This document shows positions 47,534 to 60,129 of a DNA stretch of 64,000 nucleotides, piece by piece. The notes under the pieces are model-generated. The model was given only the letters and a program-made list of their open reading frames with translations, was not told the origin of the DNA and did no database searches. The first letter of the stretch is position 1, and each line of letters starts with the position of its first letter. Position numbers and translations under genes: made by a program. Source of the stretch: Isoetes taiwanensis. Lineage: Eukaryota; Streptophyta; Lycopodiopsida; Isoetales; Isoetaceae. The stretch is from the NCBI GenBank assembly GCA_021234155.1, contig JAJEKV010000093.1, positions 1,426,001-1,490,000 of the forward strand. Direction: 5' to 3'.

Positions 47534-48340
47534 ATTTTTTAACGTCCACGGAAACCCAATGGGTTTATGGGACCAGTACAAAGAAAGAGGGCAGAAGCCC
47601 AAACTGAACAAGAGGCCGAGGCCCCATCCCAAAACAAACTATGAAATATACAAAGTTTACAGACAAATCCACAAAACAGAATAGACACCCCCAGATCTGG
47701 GCAGCTAGAGATATCCTAGCCAGGTGTTTGCAGGTCACTGATCAGGAACAATGGCTGAGCCTCCCCGATATACTGCCCACTTCTTCTGGAGCCTGGCCTG
47801 TCTAACCTTGCATAGCTCGTCTCATTGCCGGGTCAGCTGAAGCGGTGAGAGATCCTCTTGTACCGAGAAGTGGGTGCCCTGGAGGTTACTGTCGTGCTGC
47901 AAAACATGTAGCCTCTCACTGGGTGATGAGAAATGCACCAAAAGTTGGCGTGGCCGGTCAGGCTGGTGAGCTCCCACTGTCTGCGCTGTAAAAGATCATG
48001 GACTCTGAATGTGCATTACCTCCGTAAAAAAATGTGCGGCTGCATCAGTATCTGAGCGAGAAGATGGTTCCTGTACCCCCAAGAGGCGCAGGTTCCGGTG
48101 GCGATCCTGCTTGAGCTGATTTGAGCCTGTGCTAAATGGGCTGTGTGGAGGACAAGTGTCATGTGGAGCTGCTACTGCTGGCACCGGTGCTTGATCTTGA
48201 ACTACCTCGTGCATTGGCACATCCAAATCCTCGAGGGGCTGTGTCTCAACTATGGGCTCAGTCTGTACCATAGCGTCCTGCGAATGCATGCTTGCGGGGG
48301 GCGGGGGACTAGAAGATAAAATGTCAGGTAAATTGCACAA
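47534..48340 (-). mobile_element. 'Half-LINE': ORF1 joined to the LINE 3' UTR, ORF2 missing
   Basis: The minus-strand frame at 48340-47996 has a Pro/Gln-rich N-terminal part and then RNLRLLGVQE, HFFTEVMHIQ. Further blocks in the same frame are RPRQLLVHFSS, VLQ and a KKWAVYRGG-like end at about 47770, which is the RRM-like ORF1 architecture of plant L1-type LINEs. Two in-frame stops interrupt it (about 47994 and 47825). Only about 200 bases then separate it from the conserved 3' end (GGTCCCATAAACCCATTGGG, GTGGACGTTAAAAAA) at 47534-47580. The endonuclease/RT ORF2 of several kb is absent, so this is an internally deleted element comparable in form to mammalian HAL1. Confidence 0.6.
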
Positions 48341-48344
48341 TTGT

Positions 48345-49720
48345 CAGGTAAACAAATTCAAGCAACATTCTTGGAACTGAAACCATGCCACGTGTTTAAC
48401 CGTGATTGAGCACTAGCGCAGAATTGCAAGTAAGTTGCTTTTACGTGTTTGTCCCAATTAGGCTATATATAACATGTGAGTGGACAATAGGGAGTTCCTT
48501 TATGCGAAGTGAGTTCTTATAAGGACGATCTAGTGCAGTATCCAAATGTAAAGGGGTCTCTTAGACCCTAGACAAAGCATATACAAAGATGTTTGCTAAC
48601 CCCTTCGTCGCACTTGTTGTGTCCCCTTTAAACTAAGTGACATTCCCGCTGTGTTTATAACCTCAATCTCGAAGGTTAATTTATCAAGTTTATCCGTTGG
48701 ATTATTTTTAGGCCCCAATTTGAAGGGCCATTGAATGAAGCATGCCAAAACAGGCTACTCGATCATGTAAGGGACTCTCACTGTTTGTTCCTTCTATTTC
48801 ATTTTTTTACATGGGATAATTTTTCATTTTGATTGAAAGGAAGAAATGTTTCTTCCCTTCATGTCTTTGGCCATCATGGGTTGAAGACAAATGTACTTGA
48901 CTTAGGGTTTGAAAGAGTGCTCAAAGATGCTTGTCGAACAATGGTTTTAGAATAGAGAATGCGGAAGAATGGTAAAAACAAAAGATTCCAACCATCAGCA
49001 GTTTCAATGTATTTCTAAGATGGATACCACAACACATCTAATCGGTTGATGAATTAAGTGGAGTTCTTATGGAGCTTGAAATCATTGCGTAAACTATGCA
49101 TATGAAGAAAATCGTGCTCTGACTAGACAAACGCCTGAGCATAAAACTAGAGCTAGAAAATATAAATCCAAATGTCACCAACATTGGCCCCTCAAGACCT
49201 TGACAACCTCCCATCTTTGACAAGGACCCTACTCTGGTATGCTAGCTCTAGCTGGAATGACGACAAAGCCACTTAGACAACCCAGCTAATCAGAGTCAAG
49301 TTAGCCTAAAAGTAAAACTTGAAAATGAGAGAGAGACATATTAGATGGGTAGGTGTCCCTAGGGGTCAAGTTATGCTAAATAAATTATAATGGCAGAAAG
49401 AGAGGAAGAGCTTGGAGTCACAGGGCCACACTGAGGTAAAAGAGGAAACAAAAAGCAATCGACCAATTGGTAAACCATCCCTGGAAAATGCATGGGAAAA
49501 CACCAATCGATACTGCCTTGTAGGCTATATGCGAGGTGAAAACAAGTAGAATCACTTAAAACACAATCTCTAGAACTCACAGGATCCGACAAAACCAAGA
49601 TGTCTAAAAGAGACACCCAAGAAGAACCACATATAAAGATTCCTCGGGCAGTGCTTGAAAAAGACAGAACAAACCACAAAGGAGGGTAGGTTGGGAGACT
49701 GGAAGAAGAAAGCGACCATA
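48345..49720. other. No supported gene
   Basis: Moderate-GC intergenic DNA. The frames at 49038-49223 and 49371-49763 (minus) show no domain. Confidence 0.4.
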
Positions 49721-49724
49721 TATG

Positions 49725-49805
49725 TAACATTCCTAACTGACATGCCCTTAACCAACTGGGCAAAACTATCTATACGTTTATGAGTAATCGCTTCTACTCT
49801 CCCAA
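49725..49805 (+). mobile_element. LTR-terminus fossil
   Basis: TGTAACATTCC, then GCCCTTAACCAACTGGGCAA and AATCGCTTCTAC, match the fragment at 46470-46515 and resemble the ends at 12718. Fragment only. Confidence 0.4.
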
Positions 49806-49809
49806 CAAA

Positions 49810-51740
49810 AGGCCTCGGTCAGGTCCGAGCAATCCGCCTTCGCCTACAAGCTCCTCTACTTCCACGACTCTTAACAGCTTCACCATTCGGAATTGCATGG
49901 TGACCCCAACCGAAGTCTCCGCTGTCGTCAGGTCTTAGAAGGTGATAATGTGCTCTTCCAGAGTCCAGTTGGTTCTTAACTGATGCATGCAACCTCTTTT
50001 TGTACACGGCCAACACTGGACGATCCCCTCCTCATCGGCTGGCCCTCGTGCCCCTCCTCATGTAACAGGCCACTGCGCCACACTTGAAACAACCCAGAGG
50101 GCTTACTTTGTAACAGCCTTAGGGCTTATTTTTGTGTTATCAGGAGAAGCTAGACATTGCAAAGTTGTGTCCTTTTGTGTGCTTTATTTTGTGACTGTCA
50201 CTTGTTTTGTTTAAATTGTGTCTTAAAGGAGGGTCCAATCTAATATACACAAATGAGCCACAACAAAAACACTCTTGCATTCACCTAATGTACAATGCAG
50301 GCACTAATTCGTGCCTTAATTATCATGGGTTTCATCACTGTCTTCAGATATCTGTCAATAGCAGTGGTTAGGAAGGATGCCAAATAAAATGAAAACATTC
50401 ATGCAAGAATGATACATTAACATACCTGGCTTGGAGTGGCTGCTGCTATGAATGTGGTACCCCCTTCAAACCTTGGGGTTTGCTGCGTTTCACTAGCCAT
50501 CTCAGCCCTCCAAGTACTTGCAAAGCCCTCGTCCATGCCCCTGGGAAATAATAGCAGGGTCCATCCCAATTTCCACCATCTCCCTTATCATCCTTGCCTT
50601 ATCTATGGCCCTATCCTGGTCATCTTGGGATCCTGAATTGGCTGCATCATAATTCACCCAGCCATGTGTGTCTAGCCTCAAGGAATTGCCATGGCCAATG
50701 TCTTGTAATGGCCACACACACGGCGGAGAGGGTACTTGCATCAATGGTATCAACCGACCGGCAAGGCCTCCTGGATAACGGCCCAGATTTAATAATGGCA
50801 ATGGTGTTGGCTGGCATAGTACAATGGCTAGGGTAGTCCATCCATGCACCCCTCCTGTGCAGACTTTGCAGATAGGCTGAATCATGCTATGTCGTGGTTG
50901 TAGCCTTCCGGGGACGCAATCTCATGGAGTTACCCTATGAGACTACTTCGGGTTACATCTCCCCGGTCCCGATGAGGCAGGGAGAAAATGAATTCAATGG
51001 TTCCATGGGTGGCTAGAGGGTCGTGCCACCACTGGTGAACACGCATCTGTAGCCGACTTTAACCCCCCAAAGGCCAAACCGAGCCCAGGACATCTCTATA
51101 GGTACGTATCCTGCGACCCAGAGGGTGTCAGACCCAAACCCGGCCCTACACGGGGACCGACTATAAGCCTAGCCACTATAGGAATCCTATAGTCGCACTA
51201 GGCAGGATTTCAGCTCCATTTCGCCATCATGCTCGTTATTTGGTGCTGAACAACACTATAGCATCCACAGCCGGTGGGCTCTTGTGCACAGGCCGCATTT
51301 AATGGTATTTAAAGGGAACTAGCTAGAAGCATCTCTAATTCTAGATAGCTTTTAGGTCTCTACCCCCCCTTTAACCCATACATATACATGAGGAACAGAA
51401 AGAGAGAACAATCATCTACAAAACATCCATCATACTATAGAGTCTAAAACATCCATCTACTAATACAAGACTGGTCTGGTTATAGTGTTCTTGGAGCTCC
51501 TCCTTTCTTCAATTCTTCCCAAATCGATTTGGGGCAGAATTGGGGGTGGAGGCCCAAGTCGCTCTCTCAAAATAGCAACTTCCTCCTGGCCAATCGAGTT
51601 AGGCCAGGTGACGCCTCCTAATTAGCCTACATTTACTAATTAATAATATTAATTAACTTAATTAGGCTAATTAGCTTAATTAGGTATAGTGATTTAGCAT
51701 AGCTAACATAATCCCTTTTAGATTTAGCCCCTAATCTTAT
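49810..51740. other. GC-richer intergenic DNA, possibly LTR-element non-coding sequence
   Basis: The minus-strand frame at 50502-50885 has a plausible soluble composition (QDRAIDKARMIREMVE) but no known motif. 50890-51210 is a GC-rich non-coding stretch, and 51630-51700 repeats TTAATTAGGCTAATTAG words. Nothing firm. Confidence 0.35.
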
Positions 51741-51747
51741 ATTATAA

Positions 51748-51776
51748 CTAGTAATGGTGCCCAGCGTTGCTGGGCA
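51748..51776 (-). mobile_element. Helitron-like 3' terminus
   Basis: On the minus strand: stem TGCCCAGC / GCTGGGCA with a 3-base loop, spacer CCATTA, then CTAG and a flanking T. The layout is identical to 27184-27214 (6-base spacer, CTAG|T). The body would lie at higher coordinates. Confidence 0.6.
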
Positions 51777-51784
51777 TATGTTTG

Positions 51785-54700
51785 GTACATATAGATGATC
51801 CGAGAGAAGAAAAGAGCCAGACATAGACTGACTGACTTTGTAATAATGAGATGGGCCTCACCTGTAATATATTATAAACTTCGAAGCTTTTCGTTCTAAC
51901 TTTGTAATCTTGGGATAAGCTTCAATTGATTTATAATATAAACTTCGAAACTTCCTCGTTCTAATATGGAAATTTATGGGCAAAGTTGGAGACATGTCCT
52001 TATACATAATAGTCACTAATTTTGCACTTTGTATATTGGAGGAAGAGATAACATGCACTAATTTTGCAATTTTTTTGGTATATTAGAGGAAGAGGTCTTA
52101 GTATGAAGGATTAACACCCACTTTATAGATATTGGTTTGAAATGTATAAGTATCTTCTTTTAATGGACACCCAAATGGGAGAATATAAACCTCGAGAAAT
52201 TATATTTTCTGTGAAATTTGACCTAGGCAGTATTCAAAGTTGCACATGTCAAGGCAAAAAATGGCCATGCAACACCATGGCTGCATTTGATTTCAGTAAT
52301 CTAATTCTACTGAATATATTAGTCAAAGTTGGTAACATCTAACGCATCCACAATGTGCAAATAATAGTCTAAAATTTTTACCAATATAAAGAGCAATTTG
52401 AAGCCCTAACACATTCTAAAAGCTCAAAGCACTTATAACATTTTTTGAAGGTTGTATCTTTATTCCTTCGGCTTCAATCACTGTAGGAACGCTCTCAAGG
52501 CAAGGAGATGTTATATTTGATCATGTTCAGCAGCCTGCATATATGTCATTCTAAAGTGTTCGAGATCAAGTTCAATGTGGTCCAAGAAATACGCATTATT
52601 GGAGCCGCCCAGCCTCCAAAAAAGAAGAACATGCAGAAAGAAAGAGAAAATAGGTGGACAAAGCCCTTGAACGTCCCACAAAATAGAAATAAATAAGGAC
52701 TGTGAATCTTCTGTTTACCCTGAACTCTGAACAGTGGCAATCCAATTGCAAACAACAGAATCTTTTAAGTTTGCTCCTGTCCTAAACTCTAGAAGGCAAT
52801 CCAACATATGGATTATTATGGTGCCAACATATGGATTATTATGGTGCTCTGATTCCATTTGGCGGAAACTGGAGGGTAGCAGACCCATGTTCGAAATACA
52901 AAAGTCCCTTGTTTGGGGCTGAAACTATCAAGGTACCTACAGAATAAATACAGTATGCTTGAATCCAGGAGGGTAATGCAGAAAATATACATGCGGAATG
53001 AATCAAGGTACCTCCATCTTATAAACGACTCTTATAAACACCATTGGCCTAATAATATCATGTCCAGGCACTACAACTTAGAATGCTCAGCCATGATATA
53101 AAATATGTAAAGCGGGACCTGCAAATACATATGACGTGTCATGAGAAAGAACCTCTATATGTCAATGTGACCAAAGATGGCTGAAAGAAAAAAGATGGAA
53201 AATGCAAGCTGAAATTAAATAGAAGGATGGTGAGAACGTGACTAAGACAGTTCTAGCAGCAAATTAAGCATATAAAAAAAACAAAAATTAAATAAGCACC
53301 CATATGTGGCCAAAAGCAAGAAAAAAGAAAAATTGTTATAATGTCTATACTTACCCAGATAGTAACAATGGCTCCCTGATTTAATAGAAATATATAGTGA
53401 GGCATCCCTGATTTGATGAATGCCACAAAAGGTTAGTTTCTCTTGGCCTATTGAGGACAAAGATCAAATGCTTCTTGTTGTGTTCCTGCAACTTTGTTCA
53501 ATAATCTGGCACCTCATTTTAAAAGCATGTCAATCGGAATCATCCCATCCCCAAATCTCCACTTACTATCACATTTGTTTTTACGAAATCTGAGATTTCA
53601 AATATTGCATTAGAAAATGCTAGAAAGAATTATGCTTGAACAAAACAACACATACATCAGTAGCTTTCATATACAATAGTTAAAGCAATCAAGCTATTTC
53701 CCTTCAAGCATAGCATCAAAGAAATAAAAGTAGCATGGAATAACTTGTAATATGGCAAGAAATATTACCTGGTATGGAAGAAGAAAAAATAGAGAGAACG
53801 CTGCGGAAACGCTTAAATTCGGTTATATACAAATTCAATCTGATGCAATCTCGAAAATCTTAAATCTAACGTTTTCATCTACACTATAATCAGAGAGCAA
53901 TAATCACGCAGCATTGTTAGAGAAGATATGCACAAATAAAGATATGCACAAATAAGTATCAAGCCAACAGACCGGGTTCTTTAAAAATTCGATTTTAGCT
54001 CATTGTCTTACTACGCTGACTCATCCAGCTCGTATATCAGGACTCAGCTAGGTTCTCACCATAAAACAGATGCAACTAAAGCCATTTGTAAAACTCTAAA
54101 TTCCAATGCAACTAAGGCATACAGTTAGCTTCGTTTGCTTACCAGTTCGGAGACTGTAGCAACTCTAGATTCAAATGCAAAATAACTTTAAACTTTGCAG
54201 ATATGAGCCCGAATCCAAACTGAGCTTAATTCTAAAAAAGCAAAACATAACCAAGAAGCAAACCTTACTCTGTAAAAAGACCAAAACATACTGGTCAGAT
54301 AAAGCTCACAAATAAGCCATGCTTGCACTTGTAACCATCCATAAATCAAGTATGGGCTGATTTGAAACTAAAGTTGCTGACGGATCACACCATACCTCAA
54401 TTCAACTTTCTTCCAAAATATAGAGCCGACATAGCTTTTGTGTACAAATAACCTCCTCTTCCTTTTCATTTGCCTGGTTGCAGTGCAAATTCCTAATGCC
54501 CTGCATATACTGCACACACAAATGACGTTAAAAATACTGAGGAACTACAAACACCTGTGAAAAACTGGAACTATAAATCACCTCCAAAAGCCAGAAAACT
54601 CCCAACATTGCTCTTTCTTTCTCGACCATGGCCGGATTATGAACAAAGCTCATGCATTTTGCTGCTTTGCATTGCGGGCCCTTACATGCCATCTGAAGGT

Positions 54701-55400
54701 AATATTCAGCTTCTTTACATCCCTTCCAAGTGATCCAATACTAACGCAACTATTGCAGCCGTGTTGCCCTTAATACTCTGATATTTTACAGCTCCGCCAA
54801 GAATATGTCCCTTTTATAGCTTGAGCATACTTTTAGAGAAATAATAAAAGGCAGCATCAACACAAAATGTTAGTAATCTCTCCTAGCTCCGGCCATGACC
54901 GCTCCAAAACTCCACTGCAAGAAAACCTAAAAGTTACATCCACTGTAGACCGGATACAACTACTATAGACTCGCTGAAGATCTCGTGCTTCCGATTCCAA
55001 CGCTGGGGAGAAGAATCATCCCCGATTATGATTGCGTTGCTGAAAAACGTATAGAAAAATAAAACAGAGGACGCTGCCATAGCGCACGACAACATCCTGT
55101 GAGAAAGGGTTTTTCTTCTTTATGTCGATTTTCTTGGACCTAGCCGTAAGAAAGGGTTTTTCTTGGACCCAGCCCTTCGAATTGAGAGATCAAATTTCAA
55201 CTATCCGATCCAAGTCATCAAACCACAGCCATTGGATTTAGGGCGCGATGCACTACTTACGCCATAACATTATAATATAGGAGGATGTTATACCGTAATT
55301 CTTGGATTGGATCAAGCCCTAATTTGAATGTTCGAGATCATCTGAGTGCATCCGAAGGCCGAGATTTATTGCACGACTTACTATCACCATGATTGGTCGT
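51785..55400. other. AT-rich intergenic DNA with small duplications
   Basis: A perfect 23-bp tandem duplication (CCAACATATGGATTATTATG plus GTG) lies at 52801-52846, and near-duplicate GAAAGGGTTTTTCTT words near 55101 and 55150. No frame with recognisable domains was found across the 3.6 kb. Confidence 0.45.
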
Positions 55401-55411
55401 ACTTTGATCTC

Positions 55412-55998
55412 TTAAGGGGAAAGGGTAAAGGAAAAAGGGGGGAAAGGAAAAGGGAAGAGACAAGAGAGAATGTAAAGGGCAAAAAGGCACGGGAAAAGGA
55501 GAAAAGCAAAGGGAAAAGGGTGAGGATAAGAGAAGAGAAAAAGACATGAAAAAATAAAAAGGGAAAGAATAAAGAAAAGGGAAGGGGGAAAAGGTACCTG
55601 GAGAAAGGGCACGAGGGAAAAGGGAAGAGATAAAGTGGTAAAGGGAAGAGGAAGGGCATGGGAAAAAAAGGAAGAAGGAAAGATTGAAGAAAGGGGAAAA
55701 GGGAGGATAAAAAAAGCATGGAAAAAGGGAAGAAAAAAAGGGCATGGGAAAAGGGAGAAGAGCGTTGAAGAAAGAGGAAAAATGGCATAGGAAAAGGAAA
55801 AGGAAAAGGAAAAGGAAAAGGAAAAGGAGAGAGGGAAATGGAGGGAAAAAAGTGCATCGAGAAAAGGGGAAGAGTAAAAGGTTGGGAAAATGAGGAAGGG
55901 GGAAGGGAAAAGGGAGAACAAGAAAAGGATGGGGAGAAGGAAAGAAATAAGGGAAAGTGAGAAGAAAGAAAAAGGAAAGGGAAAAGGGGGAAAGGGAA
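55412..55998. repeat. ~590-bp polypurine (plus) / polypyrimidine (minus) tract
   Basis: Almost only A and G on the plus strand (AAAGGGAAAAGG variants, including an (AAAAGG)n patch near 55795-55830), with scattered T and C. Long Phe/Ser/Pro-rich minus frames across it are composition artefacts. Confidence 0.95.
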
Positions 55999-56015
55999 CC
56001 TAAACAAGGTGCTAC

Positions 56016-56037
56016 GCACGGAGGGTTGCCCTCCGTG
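56016..56037. repeat. Hairpin at the edge of the polypurine tract
   Basis: CACGGAGGG, TTG, CCCTCCGTG is a perfect 9-bp stem. No CTRR follows on either strand within 12 bases, so it is not counted as a Helitron end. Confidence 0.6.
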
Positions 56038-56554
56038 TCTCGAGGGTGAAGGGGCTTAAATCATACTTCAAAGTCATGTTTTTACAATGAATCAAAATTG
56101 CTACTTCAAAACAATACAATACTTGATACCATGACTTTATGAAGATTGGTCTGAAAAAATCTTTGGTCCTTATCATGGAACGAGGATTGCAAAACCATAA
56201 TACAAAATTCTATCCTGGTTTATTGGCGTACTTTAGTTCATGATGGAATTCTAATTATACATCTCTATATAGAGCACATCACCAAGGATCTAATGTTACT
56301 TTGTTGGGTGCTCCCATGATATCTTCACTTCTCCTACAGATAACATCTTAGTAGGGGTAAAAGTGGAATGCATGTACGAGTCATTGATTTGAACTGCTCA
56401 CAATGTTTCACGACGTTTCATGAGTCAAGCACGTGAGGCAACTCATCTCAAAGGTAGGCTCATATAATAAAATCAAATAGCGCCTCAGGACGAAACAATT
56501 TGTAGATCCTAAAATGCGTTCCATTACATATTCTAATACAGATGAGTTTTAACC

Positions 56555-56585
56555 CTAGTAAACATGGGCTCGGTGTTGCTGCACT
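56555..56585 (-). mobile_element. Degenerate Helitron-like 3' terminus
   Basis: CTAG, then a 6-base spacer (TAAACA on the plus strand), then TGGGCTCGGTGTTGCTGCAC, resembling the 51748 end with a decayed stem. Same orientation. Confidence 0.3.
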
Positions 56586-56712
56586 AATATCCCTGCTTAC
56601 TTGGCCTTTGAAGTCCATATATGTGGAACTTCCGAGAACACCACATACTGATGCTTGCAAGAATGCTTATGGTTTGCTTTTGTAAATATTTTGTGACCGA
56701 TATTGTAAATAA

Positions 56713-58929
56713 ACAAAGTTTAAAATGAAACGCACTTATTTGTTTGAACGCACTTCAAAAAGGAATCTTTGAAAGATTCCTAAAATTCCCCTTTAAAAAT
56801 GCCCTTTTCTTGGTATATTTGTGACAAGTGTGACAATTTGAATATTTTAGGCACCATTTTTGGAGGGGAATTTGAACTCGACTTCCATTCAAAATTGTTT
56901 GGTACCATTTTTTGGCCCCCTAGTTTGGTTTGAGAAATAGTAATATTTTTAAGGACAAAACAAAATAGACATTGAAAAAAAACAGCAAGCGCTAAGAGTG
57001 CCCAAAAACGTATTTAGTTCAAAGTTTATAAATTCACTACAAAATTATGAACAAAATTGCAAAAATGCAACACATTTTGATATTGCCTCAATGAAGCAAA
57101 TATTGTCACCTTAAAGTATGCCTCACACGTGAGGTGAAGTCAAGATGCTTGCTTTGCTTTATACACTTGCTCTTATTTGCTCCTCCGACACTATAGACTT
57201 ACGTATCTTTGCGATGGCTGAATGTATGTATCCAATCGGACTTTTTAAACTTTGTAATTTATTTGTTCTCTGTAGTCTTTAGTTTCTTCCAAATAAATTT
57301 CAAGATGGTATAAATTTATACCTTAATAGATAGTAATATGTGGACATAGTATGCTAGAGAGTTCGCACGGTATAAATTTATACCGCAAGAAGACTTGAGC
57401 GGTATAGATTTATACAACAAAAGAACTCGAGCGGTATAAATTTATACAGCAAAAGGACTTCGAAGCGGTATAAATTTATACCTAAGAAACAAAAGCGGTA
57501 TAAATTTATACACCAAAGAGTTTTCTCGGTATAAATTTATACCAAAGATATATATATATGTATATTATATAAATATATAATATATATATATATATAACAT
57601 ATATATTTACATATATATATCCGAAAAAAAGAGAAGTCTTGCGGTATAAATCTATACCGCGAGACTTCCTGCGGTATAAATTTATACCGTTTTTTTTTTA
57701 TATATACAAATATGTGAACGTATATATATTGAATATATATATATATTAACATGTATAAGATGTATATATCTATATATATACATATAAAATATGTAGTCCA
57801 GAGTATAAGTTTATATCGCGGCAAAATCTTGTGGGGTCTTTCTTGCTCCCAAAGGTTTTTGCAACTTAATACTGTTAAAATAACACACTCAAGGGATAAT
57901 TTATGCAGTTTTCTTAGTTTTTTAGTTCAAAAAGTTCTAAAATAGTTCTAAATTCTCTGACCTTGTAATGCAATGTTAGAGCATAAATTAGTCGAATCCC
58001 GTTGTTATTTTTACTTTTTTTTCTACACACATGCTAACTTCACTTTTAGGCACTCAAAACTGCTTCTAAAGGCAAAGGACCCCAAAATGTTATGGAGAGA
58101 CATATGTTCAACGAGAAGGCTTCGTAGAGTAGCAACCCCTCAAAAAAGTTTACCTATTTCTTTGCAAACAGACAAAAAAAAGCAAGATAGACAAATACTT
58201 CTCTGTGGAGAAATGTGCAGTGACGCCCACTGCTACAGATGATGGAATTGTGCTGAAGACTCTCAACATTGACAAGGAGCTTGACTATCTTCTCAACATC
58301 ACTATATTGTGGATTGGTATTGTGCAAGCCCAAAGACATGATGAATACATCTCCAGAACAACAAAGAAGGCCATGTAATCACAGAGCTTCACTACTTCAA
58401 CCACGCTTCCTCGGTATAAATTTATATCGCCATCGCCGGTTGGAACTTCAACTAACTGCATGATTTCGTGGATGTATTATCATTTGTAATACCATATGAT
58501 GCAAAAACAATAATTTTTCATTCAAGCAGTTTGTTCAACTGTCTCCCAATGTCTTTTAAGGTCAATTAGGATGTTTAGCCAAAATGGTTGTGAAATAACA
58601 AATTTTTTGTCTTCTATAACAGCCAATATAAACGTTCTAAGGGATAAGATACAAAAGCGTCTAATTTTTTCATATGAGTTTGCCCCATAATAAATCTTTG
58701 GCTTTCGTAGTGGTCCTTTTCCCCTCTAAAATGAGATATTTTTCTTTGTTGTTCTTCTCCTTAATGTTAAGTCTTCCTAAAATGTCTGTTTTCATGAGCA
58801 GTTTTATAAATCTTTAGACACAAGATAGTAAAAGAGTCCTTTTTAGGGGTATTTTAGAATTTTGTAAATTTTTAGAAGGAATCTTTCAAACGCACTTCTT
58901 AAATAAGTGCGTTTCATTTTAAACCTTGT
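56713..58929. mobile_element. Non-autonomous TIR DNA transposon, copy 2 (2.22 kb), carrying palindrome array
   Basis: Same ends as copy 1 at 42497-44743, with a perfect TAA target duplication (56710-56712 and 58930-58932). Unique segments match copy 1 base for base over long runs, for example GTGACAAGTGTGACAATTTG and CCTTGTAATGCAATGTTAGA. The right end contains a further hairpin, AACGCACTT ... AAGTGCGTT. No transposase. Confidence 0.87.
57305..57690. repeat. Array of ~9 GGTATAAATTTATACC palindromes (copy 2)
   Basis: Units near 57307, 57369, 57401, 57431, 57466, 57494, 57527, 57641 and 57672, with related single units near 57802 and 58413. Several have one changed base on the right arm. Spacing is 28-60 bases. 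TA-rich DNA interrupts the array at 57546-57620. Confidence 0.9.
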
Positions 58930-58934
58930 TAATA

Positions 58935-60100
58935 GCCTATAATGATAATAACTCTACTATTCTTCAAGAAATGCTTGTATTCTCATAGATTCAAAATCTT
59001 ACGTTAAAAAAGCATCATATATATATATATATCTGCCAATCTTGATCCACACTTACTCCTAACAATATTGAGCATAAATTGTTTATTGGGTGGATTTGCC
59101 TCAATGATCGAAGAAATGTCAACAGTTAATGGCTATTCAATGTATACATAACATTGTAAATAGTTGTATGTTATAATGCTACAATGTAGTGGTGATTATA
59201 TCGTGTCAAACATGTTTCAACTCATCACATAGATCATTCAAAAGCATGTTAATGTAATTTACTCATTCATTTACATTAAAAATTTGTTCTTACTTGAGCC
59301 ATCTATCTATTTGCCCACGCATGTTTGCCAATAATGCTACTTATTTTGTTTATCATATACATGGAATAAGATCATGCATAAACATGCAATGGATATTCCA
59401 TAACGATAACATCTTGCCCCAAAACAAAGAAAGAGTTCTTGCTTTTTTCGCAACTCTGGCTTGAATCATCGAAAGTAGGATGTTAGCCATGAATTATATT
59501 GCACACACAATCTGATGACTAGATTTATATCACCTTTTATATAGAATTGTGCACCTTCAATGGTATATGCATTTTTTGAGGTGGATTTCTCCGCCAGAGA
59601 ATATAATAATAAGAATTGCAGCATGGAACAGCTGAAACAAGAATGTTCAGGTGCTTGGAAACAAAGTTATTTTGTTGTACAATATATCACAACATATATA
59701 AGTATACATCAACGTTATTTATGGTGCACGTGTCGAATCCAGCAATGCTCTAACGCTTTGGTTTCCTGGCCGTGAATGACTCGTGAATTTCCGGTCGAAT
59801 TACCCGTAAGAAAAAAAATTTGTGTTCGTCTCTCTCCGCTTGGCTATGGCGCTCGAAGGCAAGTCCGGATCTTTTCTCGTGGTAATGAGCTTTTGTGGCC
59901 ATTTTTGACCGGTTTTCTTTTTATTTTGTGGATCGCAGTTGTTCTTTGATTTCTAAAACTTGGGCGAAGTTGAATCGGCGAAGATTGCATAATGTATTCA
60001 TCCACTTTATGCCCAGCCAAACAGAGTGAAGAGCTTCGGCGCCATAGCCGCCTCTTTGACCTCTAGGGTTTTGCCATAGTTGCGATCGTTGATCCTCGAG
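58935..60100. other. No supported gene; possible short first exon at ~59847
   Basis: An ATG near 59847 (MALEGKSGSFLV) runs into a donor-like GTG|GTAATG, but no continuing exon was found. Confidence 0.35.
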
Positions 60101-60129
60101 GGCCGTGTCTCAACTATCACAACAAGAGA

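Noticed and set aside
55338-56019. Minus-strand frames up to 211 codons, Phe/Ser/Pro-rich
   Set aside because: Caused by the polypyrimidine strand; no stops can form in such composition and no domain is visible.
56016-56037. Perfect hairpin as a Helitron end
   Set aside because: No CTRR within about 12 bases on either side.
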